A stretch of DNA of 64,000 bases. Origin: Euphorbia lathyris (taxonomy: Eukaryota > Streptophyta > Magnoliopsida > Malpighiales > Euphorbiaceae). Shown here piece by piece: positions 1 to 11,342 of the stretch. A model generated the notes under the pieces. That model had not been told where the DNA came from. It was given only the letters and a program-made list of their open reading frames with translations, and made no database searches. Positions within the stretch are counted from its first letter, which is position 1, and every line of letters starts with the position of its first letter. The translations under genes and the position numbers were made by a program. Location of the stretch: assembly GCF_963576675.1 (NCBI RefSeq), contig NC_088917.1, forward strand, positions 16,272,001-16,336,000. Reading direction: 5' to 3'.

Positions 1-88
1 GCCGAGCGGCTCGTTTACGGCCTTAGTCCTATGATGTATTAAGTAATGGCTTAAAGCACTATTTGGTTCATAATCTATCCAAAATTTT

Positions 89-430
89 GTTATTTGGTCA
101 CATTTGGCCCATGATCTATCCTAATTAGTGAAATTTCACCCAGTTTGTATTAAAACTTAACCGAATCGTTATCTCATTGATAAGTAACGATTTTTTACAC
201 CTAAACTTAATAAATTTTAGTTTAGGATTTGTTTTTTAATTTTTTTTAATCTAATTAATTATTTCCAGATAATGTGGCAAAAAAAACTTTAAGAAATATC
301 ATGTGTCAAGTTCAAGTGTCAAAGTATCGCTACTTATCAATGAGATAACGATTTCGTTAAATATTTATATAAATTTGGTGAAATTTCACCAATTGGGATA
401 GATTAGGAACCAAATGTGACCAAATAATAG
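89..430. repeat. Inner inverted repeat (foldback)
   Basis: A left arm starting TTATTTGGTCACATTTGG and its reverse complement near 380-430 match closely. A second matching block holds CGTTATCTCATTGATAAGTA (about 167-186) and its complement near 335-353. The arms are around 100 bp with an AT-rich loop. This is either a complete MITE nested in the larger element or a sub-terminal inverted repeat of it. Confidence 0.7.
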
Positions 431-479
431 GTCAATACTACTTCGTAAGGTGCCAGTTAGTTATCCCCTTTCAATAAAG

Positions 480-2005
480 AAGTAATAAAGTTCAACCTTT
501 GTCGGCTAGCTATAAAAGAAGGGCTAAGAGCTAAAAGCAAAGCCCCCCGTAACTGCCTGCGAATGAAGAGCGTTCCGTTTCACTTGGGCAACTCACCGGT
601 TCATCCCATCCAGGACATAAAATCTACTTTGTTTAGGTAGGTTTTTCTTCAAAGGTTGATCCTGAACATCAAACTACCAGGAGGTAATAAGTGTCTAGTC
701 TCTGCCCCAGAGGGTAACATCATATTTCTAGTACGAGTGCCCAGTGGGTTATCTGTATCTGTCAACCCCTCCTCTGAGTCAGTTGCCTTCCCTGGGGTGT
801 GAGTTGCAATTGGATTCTTTAAGGCAAAAGAGATATCCTCAGTTCCTGCTTTTATCAAACAAACCAGTTACTTTAGTTCCTGCAAGCAAGTCAAGCCTGC
901 GAGCCAGTGTCAGTCCTCCAGACGAGGCAATCAATGGATAGGGTTCCCTAACAGGCATTTCAGTTACCTTGGATAGGGGTGCAGGCCTCTTTCCTTGGGG
1001 TTACGAATATTTTTTTATCTCATCTGGGCAAGACAGTTTTAAAGTACAGGAAGCATGTTGTAAGAGTTGTTGGCCCCATTTCCTTTCTTAGGGGAATATC
1101 TGCTCTTGTCTTGGATTCGGCATCAAGCCGATGTGGCACTGATGACGACTTAAAAGTCCTTTCTGCTTTGACAGAGTTAGCTTCAAGTAATTGGTAGGAC
1201 CAAGAGCCCTCCCGGAGTCAAAAAACTAAGCAAGTTACTCCACCAAGAGAAGTGCGAATCCATCAAGGGCATCCCCAGTAGCATTAGCTAGTTATATGCA
1301 AAGGAAGGAATCGAGTCGGGAAAGAAGACTGGAACCGATGTTCCATCCAGATCAGTACGAATCCTAAGCCAACTGAGTTATCTCGTTTGGTGTGGGCATT
1401 AGTTGTGTTGTAAATTCTCGATGAGAAAGGTATTATTATGGGAACTTATCAATAAAGTTACCTTTTTTTTTGGAAAGACTTAGGCTCAATCGCAGCTTAA
1501 CAGGCTCGCTCGCTGCATCCTTCTTCTTTTAAGAGTTCTTTCGAAGCCCCTTTCTAACACCTTTTTTTTCATTGGTAATGGTTTCAGGTTCTGAATGGAT
1601 GTCCCAATTGGGTGAATTCTTAAACCGAGATGGATTCTTGCCCCAAAAAAAAGAAAAAAAGGCTTGGCAGCAACTCTCTCCGGGCCTATCAGCCTGATCC
1701 GTCTATCTGCGTTCACCCGGCAAAGTCCCCTATCACTCTTGCCTATGGCTCCATTTCTTTAAAGACTGGCTGCACGATTGATTCGGGGGAGAGAGGAGTT
1801 CAACCGCTCAAGCATATCAAGGGATTCAAGGATCTGTGGTTCAGGGTTCGGAAAGGTAGGTGGAGTATTCAGTGACAGTAGAAGCTGTTCCGCTTTGAAT
1901 TGTAGTTCTATTTCTTGCTTGAGGTGATGATCTATTTTCCCCCGGCAGGCAGATAAACCCGAGCGGGCAGCCTCCGGTCCGGTAGGGGTCTTTAAGCGAT
2001 GATAA
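480..2005. other. Mitochondrial-like (NUMT-like) DNA segment
   Basis: This block has clearly higher GC content than the AT-rich DNA on both sides, no poly-A or poly-T runs beyond short ones, and the mixed purine-rich texture of plant mitochondrial intergenic DNA (for example stretches rich in GAAAGAAGG, CCTTTCTT and AGCCCCCCG). No long open reading frame is present, and I recognise no mitochondrial gene, rRNA or tRNA in it. Mitochondrial origin is therefore an inference from composition and style, not from a gene. Confidence 0.45.
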
Positions 2006-2054
2006 AATTTTAAATAGACCAGGGGCCAAATAATGCTTTACGCGACTAAGTAAT

Positions 2055-2693
2055 TAATAATTGAAAAATAACTTTTCCATTATATAGTGATAATTTATAT
2101 ATTTCCCCTTATTTTTGTGAAGAGTTTCTTTGATTAGAAATTATTTTATGCCGACATTTTTTGTTTGTTTGTATTCTTTAATTGGAAATATTAGATAAAT
2201 ATCAAATTTCTTTGTTTGTTTGTGAAGATTTTTCTTTCCTTATAAATGGTTCCACCAAAAATGTATCATTCCAAAATGGAAGAATGGAATTAAAATTTTA
2301 CTTGTTTTTATAAATTTACCTTTATTTATAAAAAAAAGGTTAATATTATCTTTTTTTTTCCTACTTCAAAGAAAAAAGTTTACTTTTCTAATTAGAACAC
2401 AATTATAAAAGGCCTTTTCTTTTAATGTAGAATACAATAATAAATCTTTAACATGACTTAATAAGGGTAAACCAATAAATTGTGTCATTTATATAATTTT
2501 TATTTGTACTTTTTAATTTATCAAATCAACTCTTTATGTTCACTGTGCTATTTCAATCAAAGCAAACACTTCAAAATAAATTATTTATATGCACACTGTT
2601 AGAGTAAAAGTAGCAAGTCAAAATACTTCTTCATGTTGGACAAATTTTCACCTACTTCTTTTATTATTATTTTAAGAAATGTCACTTAATTTC
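2055..2693. other. AT-rich intergenic DNA, nothing recognised
   Basis: Very AT-rich sequence with short T and A runs between the foldback element and the LINE target duplication. I see no gene, repeat boundary or RNA. Confidence 0.6.
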
Positions 2694-2732
2694 TTTTATC
2701 AATTTAATTTTTTTTTTAATAAAAGAATACCT

Positions 2733-5700
2733 TTATTGAATTAAATCGGTAAGTAGGACATTATTTAGAAACGAAGGTGGGACAAACCACTCACGACAAC
2801 CAGACTCAGAACTCGCTGCTCTTGCAATACAATGAGCTGCACAGTTCGCTGATCGCTTAACAAAAGAGATTGAACATCTATCTATCTCTGTAATCAAATT
2901 GACACAATTTAATACAATATCAGCTAAGTATGATAAAATGAATGATGGTTTCTGAATTGCTTGGACAACCGACAAACAATCAGAACGAACATCAATATTA
3001 CACATACCCGAACCTTTGATCCACGAAAGAGCCTCCTTCACCGCCATTGCTTCAGCCAGAATCGGTTCAACAGAACCATCACTGCTAATTTGTCCCGCAT
3101 AGACAAAAGCTCCTAAGTGATCACGAATCAAGAAACCGACCGAGTAAAAACCATCAGAAGGAAACAAACCAGCATCTACATTGCAAGCAAATTTCCCCTC
3201 AATCGTAAATTGCCATCTTGGCGGACTAGTCCCATGGAATTTATGTGGACAGTTGAACTTTATCTGGACCTCACGCCATTCCCTTGCTGCTTCCTTAGCC
3301 GTTTCAATAATGGTCGACAGTTGCAAAATTTTCTTCTCCCAAACTACACAATTTCTATGAGACCAAATACGCCATATAAGAACAGCAAGATCTGCCTTTT
3401 CTACCTCAGACCGCGTCTTAAGTTGAGATTCAAGCCAATTTAAGAAATTACCCACCGTAAGCATTTTGTCATCCCTAAAATAATGGAACCACACCCTCCG
3501 GACATGAATGCATTCAAGGAACACATGATTTTCATCCTCTCCGACATTGGAACAAATTGGACAAATATTCGGTAATGTACTGTGACGTCTATTCAGATTT
3601 GCTAGAGTCGGCAAACAGCCTGCAAATAATCCCCACATACAATTCTTGATTTTTGGGGCAACTTTCAATTTGCAAACACAGTTCCACACATCCAGAAACA
3701 TAGCATTAGGATTTAAATCCAACGCCTCCCGAAGAGCTTTATAACCACTTTTTACAGAATAATCTCCAGTCTTATCAAAGAACCAATACCAACCATCTTC
3801 CATATTCAAATTTCTACGAGGAATAGAAAGAATACTTACTTGGTCATACGGGTGAAAGAATTCTGTGATAATTCGTCGATTCCATTGACCATCCTCCTCG
3901 AGCAGGTCCCTAACAGTACCAGTTGGTAAAACAGCGAATGTCGCTGGAGAGGGGCATGGGTTATCTTTTATGGGCAGCCAAGGGCTACACCATATCTGCG
4001 TATTTTCCCCGTTACCAACCTTACGACGAACCCCTTTGACTAAAACTTCCCGACCCGCAAGAATACTCCTCCACACATAAGAAGGATTATGACCAGGTTC
4101 AGCATGAAAAAAAGATGAAGAAGGAAAGTAACGGGCTTTTAGTACCTTTGATACGAGAGAATTTGGATACTGAAGGATTCTCCATCCCTGTTTCGCCAAA
4201 AGGGAAATATTAAACTCATGAATGCTACGAAATCCCATACCACCACATGCCTTAGGTCTACAAAGCTTCTCCCAACATTGCCAATGAATGCTATTGCTTA
4301 CCGAGCTTGACGATTTCCACCAAAACCGGTTCAGCATTTTCTTAATTTCCTCACAAAATTGTCCAGGCATAAGAAAAACACTTAATATGAAGGTAGGAAT
4401 TGATAGAAGAACAGCTTTAATTAGAATTTCTTTTCCTGCACGGGTCAAGAAACTCTCTTTCTAGTTATTAATCCTCTTCCAGATTTTTTCCTTGATATAG
4501 CTGAATGTTTGCATTTTATTCCTTCCAACCGCTATTGGCGCACCAAGATAACAACCCATTTCATCATCCTCTTTAACCCCCAGAATAGAATTGACATCCA
4601 TTTTGTCATCCATACTAGTATTTTTGCTAAACATAATGGACGACTTCTGAAAATTAATACTCTGACCCGAAGCAAGTTCATAGTCGCACAAACAATCACG
4701 AATTACATGTGCCTCAGATGTGCTTGCTTTGAAGAAAAGATAGCTATCATCTGTGAAAAATAAGTGGGAGATAGATGGAGCTGAACGTGCTACCTGGCAT
4801 CCATGAATGAGCCCCATCTGTTCCTTAGTTTGCAAAAGTGAGGAGAGACCTTCTGTTAGGGATTAAAGCCAGTTAATCAACTGTAGCGCAGCGGAATTGC
4901 GGTTTAAAATTTATTGCTAATCCCTTTAGTTTGATCTTTGTCCGTTAACCATTGATTGAATAAAACCTTTTGATCCGTTTATGGATATAAACATACCCGG
5001 ACTGTCTCTTCTAGAGACGGCTGAAGAATCCACAAGGTAGTAAGATCTCCGTAGTCAGGTGCACGAACAGCTATTGAGCCAAAACCGGTGCTAGCCGAAG
5101 AACGAAGAAGAACTGGAGAAGTTGTGATATTTGCCAAAAGATTTCTCCACTTTCTCAATGTAGTGGACGAAAATTATGTTTTACTTTTGTGGTGGCCGAA
5201 TATCCATTTGGTTAATTAGGGTTAGGGAGTTTAATTTATATATATAGTGTATTCCTAATCCAACTAGGTTTAGGGTTAATTGGTTAATTACAAAACTAAT
5301 CCAATCCTAACTTAATCACTTAAATAAATACCAATAGTATTTATTTTATGCAATTAGTTATAATTAGATTAAATTTAATCACCCCAATTAAATAAACAAC
5401 ACTAATTAATAAATTGACGTATTAATTTTAATTAATTGTTCACTGAATGCAATTTTATTAATCTACAAATTAATTAATTACATTTCGCAAACTAATTAAT
5501 CAATTAAATACTCAACTCCTAAATCCATTAATTAATTACTTTGATACAAAGTATCAATTAATCAATTAATTAACCACTAATTAATTACCTTGACATTTTA
5601 CTGTCAATCAATTAATTAATTTCATCTCTCCAATGTACCGTCCTATAAGTTCTAACTCAGATGTTCGATGTGCACGATCCTATGGGACTGTCCTTAGCTA

Positions 5701-8453
5701 GCAGTGGGCTCACGGCCCACAGACAGTAAGTGGGTTCTAGCAAACCATTACTGCCCCTAACCAAGACAGAGTTTCAGCAGTCTAAAGATGCAGAGACCCT
5801 GTAGTTATCTCTTAACTTCTTTTACCATTTGATATCGATATTATAAACTAGAGGCATGGCGGCTGTCATCCTCTCTGATGTTTATGATATTTCTTAATCT
5901 TAAGTAGATTGATGAAACAGATAAGTAAACTACTTATCAGGGTGTGGCTACACACTTATCAATCTCACTTATCAAGTGGCCTGTGATATCATCTCACTAT
6001 TACATGAGTGGTAATTCCATCACTTCAATATCAATACCAACGTGTTCACTTGTTCACCCAATCATACCCGTATTTAGCATCCTGTTACAGACCTGTTAGG
6101 CGTATGTCAAAGTGAACCGGATCCCACATTGATATTATAATGAAATCTGGTCTGAAGACAGTTAGAGACCTACTTAAAAAGACTAATGACACAACCACCA
6201 TGTAGTTTTCTCGGGCGGATCGATCCAGTCACATGTATACAACATGTACCTATATTCACAACTGACTTATCAAGTGCTATGGTCAGTATTAATTACTACC
6301 ATACAGTCGTCGAATATACAAGTCTGTGGTCCTAATCATTCCCATGATAGAATAGACTTGGGATATGGTTTTACGATTATCAATCAATGGATTCTCTATT
6401 CATATTATAGCACAAGATATAAATGAACTAGATTAATGCCTTTATTAATGTGACACAAATACATTTTATAAGAACCAATGCCTATGAACTAGGGCACACC
6501 AACACCTTCAGCACAAATTAAAAAGAGAAAAGGAGATAACGGGTCCCCCTGACGGAGTCCACGGGAAGGAATAATAGGCCCAATCTCACATCCGCCATGT
6601 ACAATTTTATAAGTGACTGAAGTGATACACATTCGAATCCATGTAATCCACTGATGACTGAACCCCATCTGAATTAATACCTGATGTAAGAAACTCCATT
6701 CTACACGGTCATATGCCTTACTCATATCTAACTTCAAAGCAGCAATACCCATCTTACCTTGTCGTTTATTCTTCAATTTGCGGATGACTTCATAGGCTAT
6801 AATAATGTTATCCGAGATCAGTCTACCAGGTAGGAAAGCACTTTGAGATTTAGAGATGACCATGGGTAGAACTAGCTTGAAACGATTAGCCAACATCTTT
6901 GAAATGATTGTGAACAGGACATTGCATAAAGCAATAGGTCTTAAATCTGTAACTAGTTCCACATTTTGCTTCTTCGGGATAAGTACAATAAGAGTGTCGT
7001 TCAAGTTTGGAGGTAATTTAGCCTGATCCAGAAAAAAGAGACACGCTTTTACCACATCATCACCAATGATACTCCAAAAATGCTGATAGAATGCCGGATT
7101 TATTCCATCCGATCCAGGACTCTTTTCAGGCCTCATTGAGAAACAAGCAGATTTAACTTCCTCGGCACAAAACGGATGTGATAGTTGCGCATTTACATCA
7201 TGACTGACACGGGATAAAATAGAAGGAATAACCCGTGATGCATCAGAGTTCTGACTAGTGAAAAGTGATTGAAAATAATCCCCTAGTAATTCCTCAAGTC
7301 CAGTACCCCTTCCACACAGCTCGCCATTACTGTTTCTGAGTTCTGTGAAAGAGTTATTTCGTTTCCTAGCTGATGCCACAGTATGAAAGTATTTAGTATT
7401 TGCATCCCCCTCTTGTAACTAGAACAACTTTGCCCTTTGACGCCAGAAATCTTCCTGCTGTTTTAAAACTTTTATATATTCTTTAGAAGATCTAGAGAAG
7501 AGATTAAGACTATACTGATCATGATTTCCACGAAGCTTATCGAGCTGTAAACGTAACCCAGCTAACTGCCATTGAAAATTTCCTTCCAACCCGTTACTCC
7601 AAACCCTCAACGCATCTGAGCAAATTCTGATTTTATCTGAAATTGTAGCCGTAGTATTTTGATTCCATGCTTGTTGAACAACTGACCTACATGTCTGCTC
7701 TCAGAGCCAACTATTCTCAAATCTAAAACGTTTGACAAACTGAATCGGGACCCAAAGCTGTAAAGTTAGTAGAAGAGCAGTGTGATCTGAACAAGTGGTA
7801 TTAAGGTTTTGAACCTTGGAATTAACAAAATGACTTCTCCATGAAGTATTGGCTAGAACTCTATCTAAGCACTCTTCAATCCACCTGTTAGTACCCCTAC
7901 CGACCTCCCAAGTGAATTGATACCCTTGCATCTGTAAACTGTTCAAACCACAACTACTTACCGCTTCTTGGAATCCATCAATTAACCATCTTGGATGTCT
8001 GTTGCCACCCCGCTTTTCTTCACCACTAAGTAGATCATTGAAATCTCCTAGACAACACCAAGGCTTCCCAGCAGGATCATATAATGATTTGAGAAGCTCC
8101 CAAGACTCTCTCCTTTTATTCCTTTCGGGAAACCCGTAAAAGCCAGTTAGTCGCCAAGGAGGAAGATGTTGAATTGAGATTGTAGCATTAATAAAGTTCT
8201 GAGATGAAGAAATAATATCCACAGTCACCTTATCTTTCCAAAGCAATGCAAGCCCACCCCCGTGACCTCTACTGTCAACCACAAAATATCTATCGAACCC
8301 CAACTATCTACAAACCATGATCATTGTTTGCTGTTTAACCATAGTTTCCATTAAAAACATTATTAATGGACGATGGACGCGCACCACATCCTTGAGGACA
8401 TTAACTGTCCGTGGGTTGCCCAAGCCACAACAGTTCCAACTTAGAAGACTCAT
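2733..8453 (-). pseudogene. LINE ORF2 polyprotein (EN-RT-zf-RVT-RNase H), broken
   Basis: The frame starts at an ATG at 8453 (MSLLSWNC). Order of domains: APE-type endonuclease (about 8453-7760, GDFNDLL and SDHTALL motifs), reverse transcriptase (about 7200-4500, with KLDMSKAYDRVEW, RGLRQGDPLSPF and FTDDS), zf-RVT (about 3700-3520) and a C-terminal RNase H (VDAGLF, EAMAV, RSDCL). In-frame stops occur at 8304-8306, 7701-7703, 7419-7421 and 4461-4463, and a solo LTR sits inside the RT region at 4854-6504. All the stops are of types reachable by C-to-T or G-to-A change, which fits decay of methylated DNA. The catalytic RT motif reads FTDD where FADD is usual. Confidence 0.9.
4854..6504 (-). mobile_element. 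Solo LTR (Copia-like) inside the LINE RT region
   Basis: The 1651-bp insert begins TGTTAGGG and ends CACCAACA, and is flanked by a perfect 5-bp duplication CCTTC (4849-4853 and 6505-6509). Removing it rejoins the LINE RT coding sequence. No gag or pol coding sequence is inside, so this is a single LTR left by LTR-LTR recombination. Read on the minus strand it starts TGTTGGTGTGCC and ends CCCTAACA. Strand and superfamily are inferred from the style of the 3' end (a CCGCAATTCCGCTGCGC segment), as in several Copia LTRs. Confidence 0.88.
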
Positions 8454-8458
8454 GGCCC

Positions 8459-9550
8459 TCAGTGGGCCTGGTTTCCAGGACCCACCTCCGCTCCATTTTT
8501 AGACTGGTCGTCATTTGTAGCATCAACTTCCATAGATACCTCTTCCCGTCGAGGCCTTTTAGGATCTAGAATTAGGCCCTCTTCCCCTGTTACTTTGATC
8601 AATTGCTTGCCCACACTCTTTGCACTTACCATCAGCTGTTGATTTGAATTCTGCTTGGTACCAGTACCAGACTTATTGGGATTCAGTCTGTGACTTCCAC
8701 CAGAAATATCCGCCAAAACCGATTTCTTCTCAACACTAACATCATTCTCTTCCAGCTCTTCTCCCGGGTTGCGAAGCCATCTTCTACCTGTTTGTATACC
8801 TGACTTTCGGAGATCTGCACGAAGGAAACTACCAAATTGTTGTTCACTGGGATTATTAGGGTTGTAAAACAAACTGATACAAAACTTATCTGAATGGCCA
8901 ATAATGCCATAATAGAAGCAAAATTGAGGTACCCTCTCATATCTGTAATTAATCCACAACCAATTCCCTCCACTCCTCTTCAATTTTTGTCCCAGCTTCA
9001 AAGGTTGCGTAATGTCAAATGCCACCTTAATACGCAGATAATTCCTCCGCAAACCTGTAAAAATATTAGGACCGGCTTCAAGATAGATACCAAGCTTATC
9101 TCCCAAAATCTTACATATACTATCAGTTTGGAAACCAATAGGTAAATCTGAGATTTGAACCCACATGATTAGATGCTTTAACTCAACCCTTGTTGTCTGT
9201 TCCAAAGCCTCAAGCCTTTTTATGATCAATACATTCTGATTGAAAGTCCAAGGACCATCATTGAGCACTCTCATAATATCTCATTCGTGGTAGAACCGAA
9301 ACAAGTAGCGGCCTTCCAGGTCCGATTCCGTAATCGTAACTCCTTTGACAGGCTTCCAAATCGAAGCCAAAGTATTCCTCATAGAGTCAAAGTGAATCAT
9401 CTTGGCTGTAAGAAACTGACCGACCAAAAAGAAGAAACAACCCTGTTCAGCAATCTGAATAACATCTTCAGCAATTTCGATACCCTCAATTTCTTCATCA
9501 GCCAGGTTGAGTTTCGCATATGCTTGGATCACCTTATCTTGATTACTCAT
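8459..9550 (-). pseudogene. LINE ORF1 protein (DUF4283 plus zinc knuckle), interrupted
   Basis: ORF1 of plant L1 elements encodes an RNA-binding protein that coats the element RNA. The start at 9550 (MSNQDK) is preferred over upstream non-ATG codons. The N-terminal part is a DUF4283-type domain; the second part has the RYERVPQFCF segment leading into a CCHC-type knuckle. In that knuckle the second Cys position is Tyr (CFYYG), so zinc binding is probably lost. One in-frame TGA at 9281-9283 splits the frame, which then continues in the same phase to the stop at 8459. ORF2 starts only a few bases downstream, the usual arrangement. Confidence 0.85.
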
Positions 9551-9660
9551 TATGATAACCACAGATTTAAATCGGATGCTTTAACTTGGAGGAAGAATCA
9601 ATTAGGATTAGGGATTAGCTCACCGTAAAATTATGGAAAAGAGTCGGTCAAGAAAGTTGG

Positions 9661-9842
9661 ATTGGGGATTTCTGGAAAAAGATCGCAACAATTTGGGGAC
9701 GATGCCTACGGAAGAGATAAGAAATAAGGTGAAGATTAAGAATTACCTTAAATTGGGGATTTCTGCAAAAAAACCACATCAATTTGGGGATGATGTCTGC
9801 AGAAGAGATAAAGACTAAATTGAAGAATTGCAAGATGAAGAA
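9661..9842 (-). repeat. Two tandem ~91-bp units in the LINE 5' leader
   Basis: The segment starting ATTGGGGATTTCTG occurs at 9661 and again at 9752. Shared blocks further along each unit include CAATTTGGGGA and GAAGAGATAA. On the LINE sense strand the leader is pyrimidine-rich. Repeated leader units are known in other L1 families as promoter monomers; a promoter role here is only inferred. Confidence 0.75.
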
Positions 9843-10285
9843 ACCGTAAAAAGATTATTTTCAGACCCAGGACAGTGGCAATGGGAAGATGCAAAGGATT
9901 AATTTTGGGAATTTAGAAGAAAAGAAACGATAACAGGTCTAAGGTTCAAGCATCTCAGATGAGAAGACAAAATACACTCCACAAGGAGAGACAAACTAAA
10001 CTTTTTGGAGTTCCCGTGCTAGTAATCCACATGCTCCTTTGAAATCGCCGTTGATCATATCGGAGATTATGGTGAATGATCAGAAAATCGTAGTCAGTGG
10101 AAAAAGGAGTTTTTAGACTTTTTTAACTAGTACTTACTTCTACTCCTCGAATTCTACAAACTTGTTTTTATTAGTAAGAGGTTTGTTTTTATCAATTTAA
10201 TTAATCGACCTAAAATTGTTTAGACACCTTTAAAGTGGTATCTCCCACAATTGAAGTTTTTTTCTGTTTTTTTATATATACTAAG

Positions 10286-10779
10286 TGATGTGTGATAATC
10301 TGTATCAAGTTTCAAGGGCGTTATTTTGATGTTTGAGATGGAGAAATTCTCCATGAGATGAGACAAAAAAAAATTAAGATGGGGTCAGAGTGATCAAGGT
10401 GGGGCCGGAGACTGGTGACCCTACTCCAATATCTAAGTCAACTCAAGGAAAATAATATTGAAAAATATATAACTTAAATGCACAATAATTTTTACCTTTT
10501 AGTGTACTGAGTACATTTTTATTTATATGGAAATTGGACCCTACATCCTATAGATGAGCTAAAACCCCACATGAAAACTTCTTAATAATGATAATCTATT
10601 GTAGACCTGGAACGATTTGCACTGGCCTTAAATATGGTTTCGTAAATGAAAGCGCAAGACCCGGGTAGAATGTGTATGACCCTGTATCTTTCTGTAATAG
10701 TCCACATGGCGTATGACGGTTATGATTTGGAGAGGGAGCACTTGGCTACACATAATATGATTAATTATTCATGATATCA
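10286..10779 (-). repeat. Gypsy 3' LTR (left)
   Basis: Begins TGATGTGTGATAATCTG and ends CATGATATCA. It matches the right LTR at both ends but is about 260 bp longer, with extra sequence roughly between 10440 and 10660. Either this copy gained sequence or the right copy lost it. Confidence 0.7.
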
Positions 10780-11342
10780 GATGCCCCCCTAAGAATCCTT
10801 TAATTGAAGTTCTTCATGATTTTTTGTAACTGATTACCGAATGGTGGACCTCTCAAATGGAGTTTTATCTTATGATCAACTGAAGTTCATCTCCGATCTT
10901 ATCACATGACAAATCGTGCTACTCATGCTCTAATTGAAGTAGGTAGGCTGATTTGATGCAAGCGTGTGCATAGGATGATAGCATTGATTGCTGACAGACC
11001 ATGTGAAGCTAAGAGCATGACCTTTCTAAACTGGTGGCTAACATTCTGAATTCCTGACAAATGTTAATTCACTATGCCTTTTTCTCTTCCATCAATGTCA
11101 TTGATGAGCGATTCAATGTTGTTTCGATCCTTGAGCAACCCTAAAATGTCGTCAAATTTTCCTTTATTGTGTTGCCTCATAATCCTCTTTAAGAAGCCTA
11201 CAAAAGAAGGGGACTGATCTCTTGAGGATTTTTTGGCTTTTTCGTACATCCTTCAAGCTTCATGTAGGTTTCTTCAACACTTAGTATGTTTTTTGCTTCT
11301 TTTTTCCTCTTTTTTTTGTTTTCCTTTTTGCATGGAAGGATT

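Larger units (their letters stand above)
48..2045. mobile_element. Mutator-like foldback element carrying organelle-like DNA
   Basis: The left end (from about 48) and the reverse complement of the right end (to about 2044) match at roughly 32 of 42 positions by eye, with shared blocks TAAAGCA, TATTTGG, TCTAT and AAAATTTT. Most mismatches are transitions, which fits an old methylated element. The flanks carry ATTAAGTAAT (38-47) and ACTAAGTAAT (2045-2054), 9 of 10 identical, a duplication length usual for Mutator-like elements. Inside lie a second inverted repeat (89-430) and about 1.5 kb of non-repetitive, GC-richer DNA. No transposase is present, so it would be non-autonomous. The alternative is chance placement of two related MITE ends around an unrelated insertion. 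Confidence 0.5.
2710..10186 (-). mobile_element. Full-length L1-type LINE, decayed, with nested solo LTR
   Basis: The element reads on the minus strand: 5' leader, ORF1 (DUF4283 and zinc knuckle), ORF2 (endonuclease, reverse transcriptase, zf-RVT, RNase H), and a poly(A) tail seen as a T run at 2710-2717. A 16-bp target duplication, TTTTATCAATTTAATT, lies at 2694-2709 and again at 10187-10202. Without the nested LTR the element is about 5.8 kb, the usual length for a complete plant L1. ORF1 and ORF2 each carry in-frame stops, so it cannot move by its own proteins. The exact left edge is blurred because the duplication ends in T next to the tail. Confidence 0.9.

Noticed and set aside
1630..1875. 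Open frame of 81 codons in the organelle-like block
   Set aside because: No recognisable domain, no homology I can name, and composition typical of mitochondrial intergenic DNA; chance frame.
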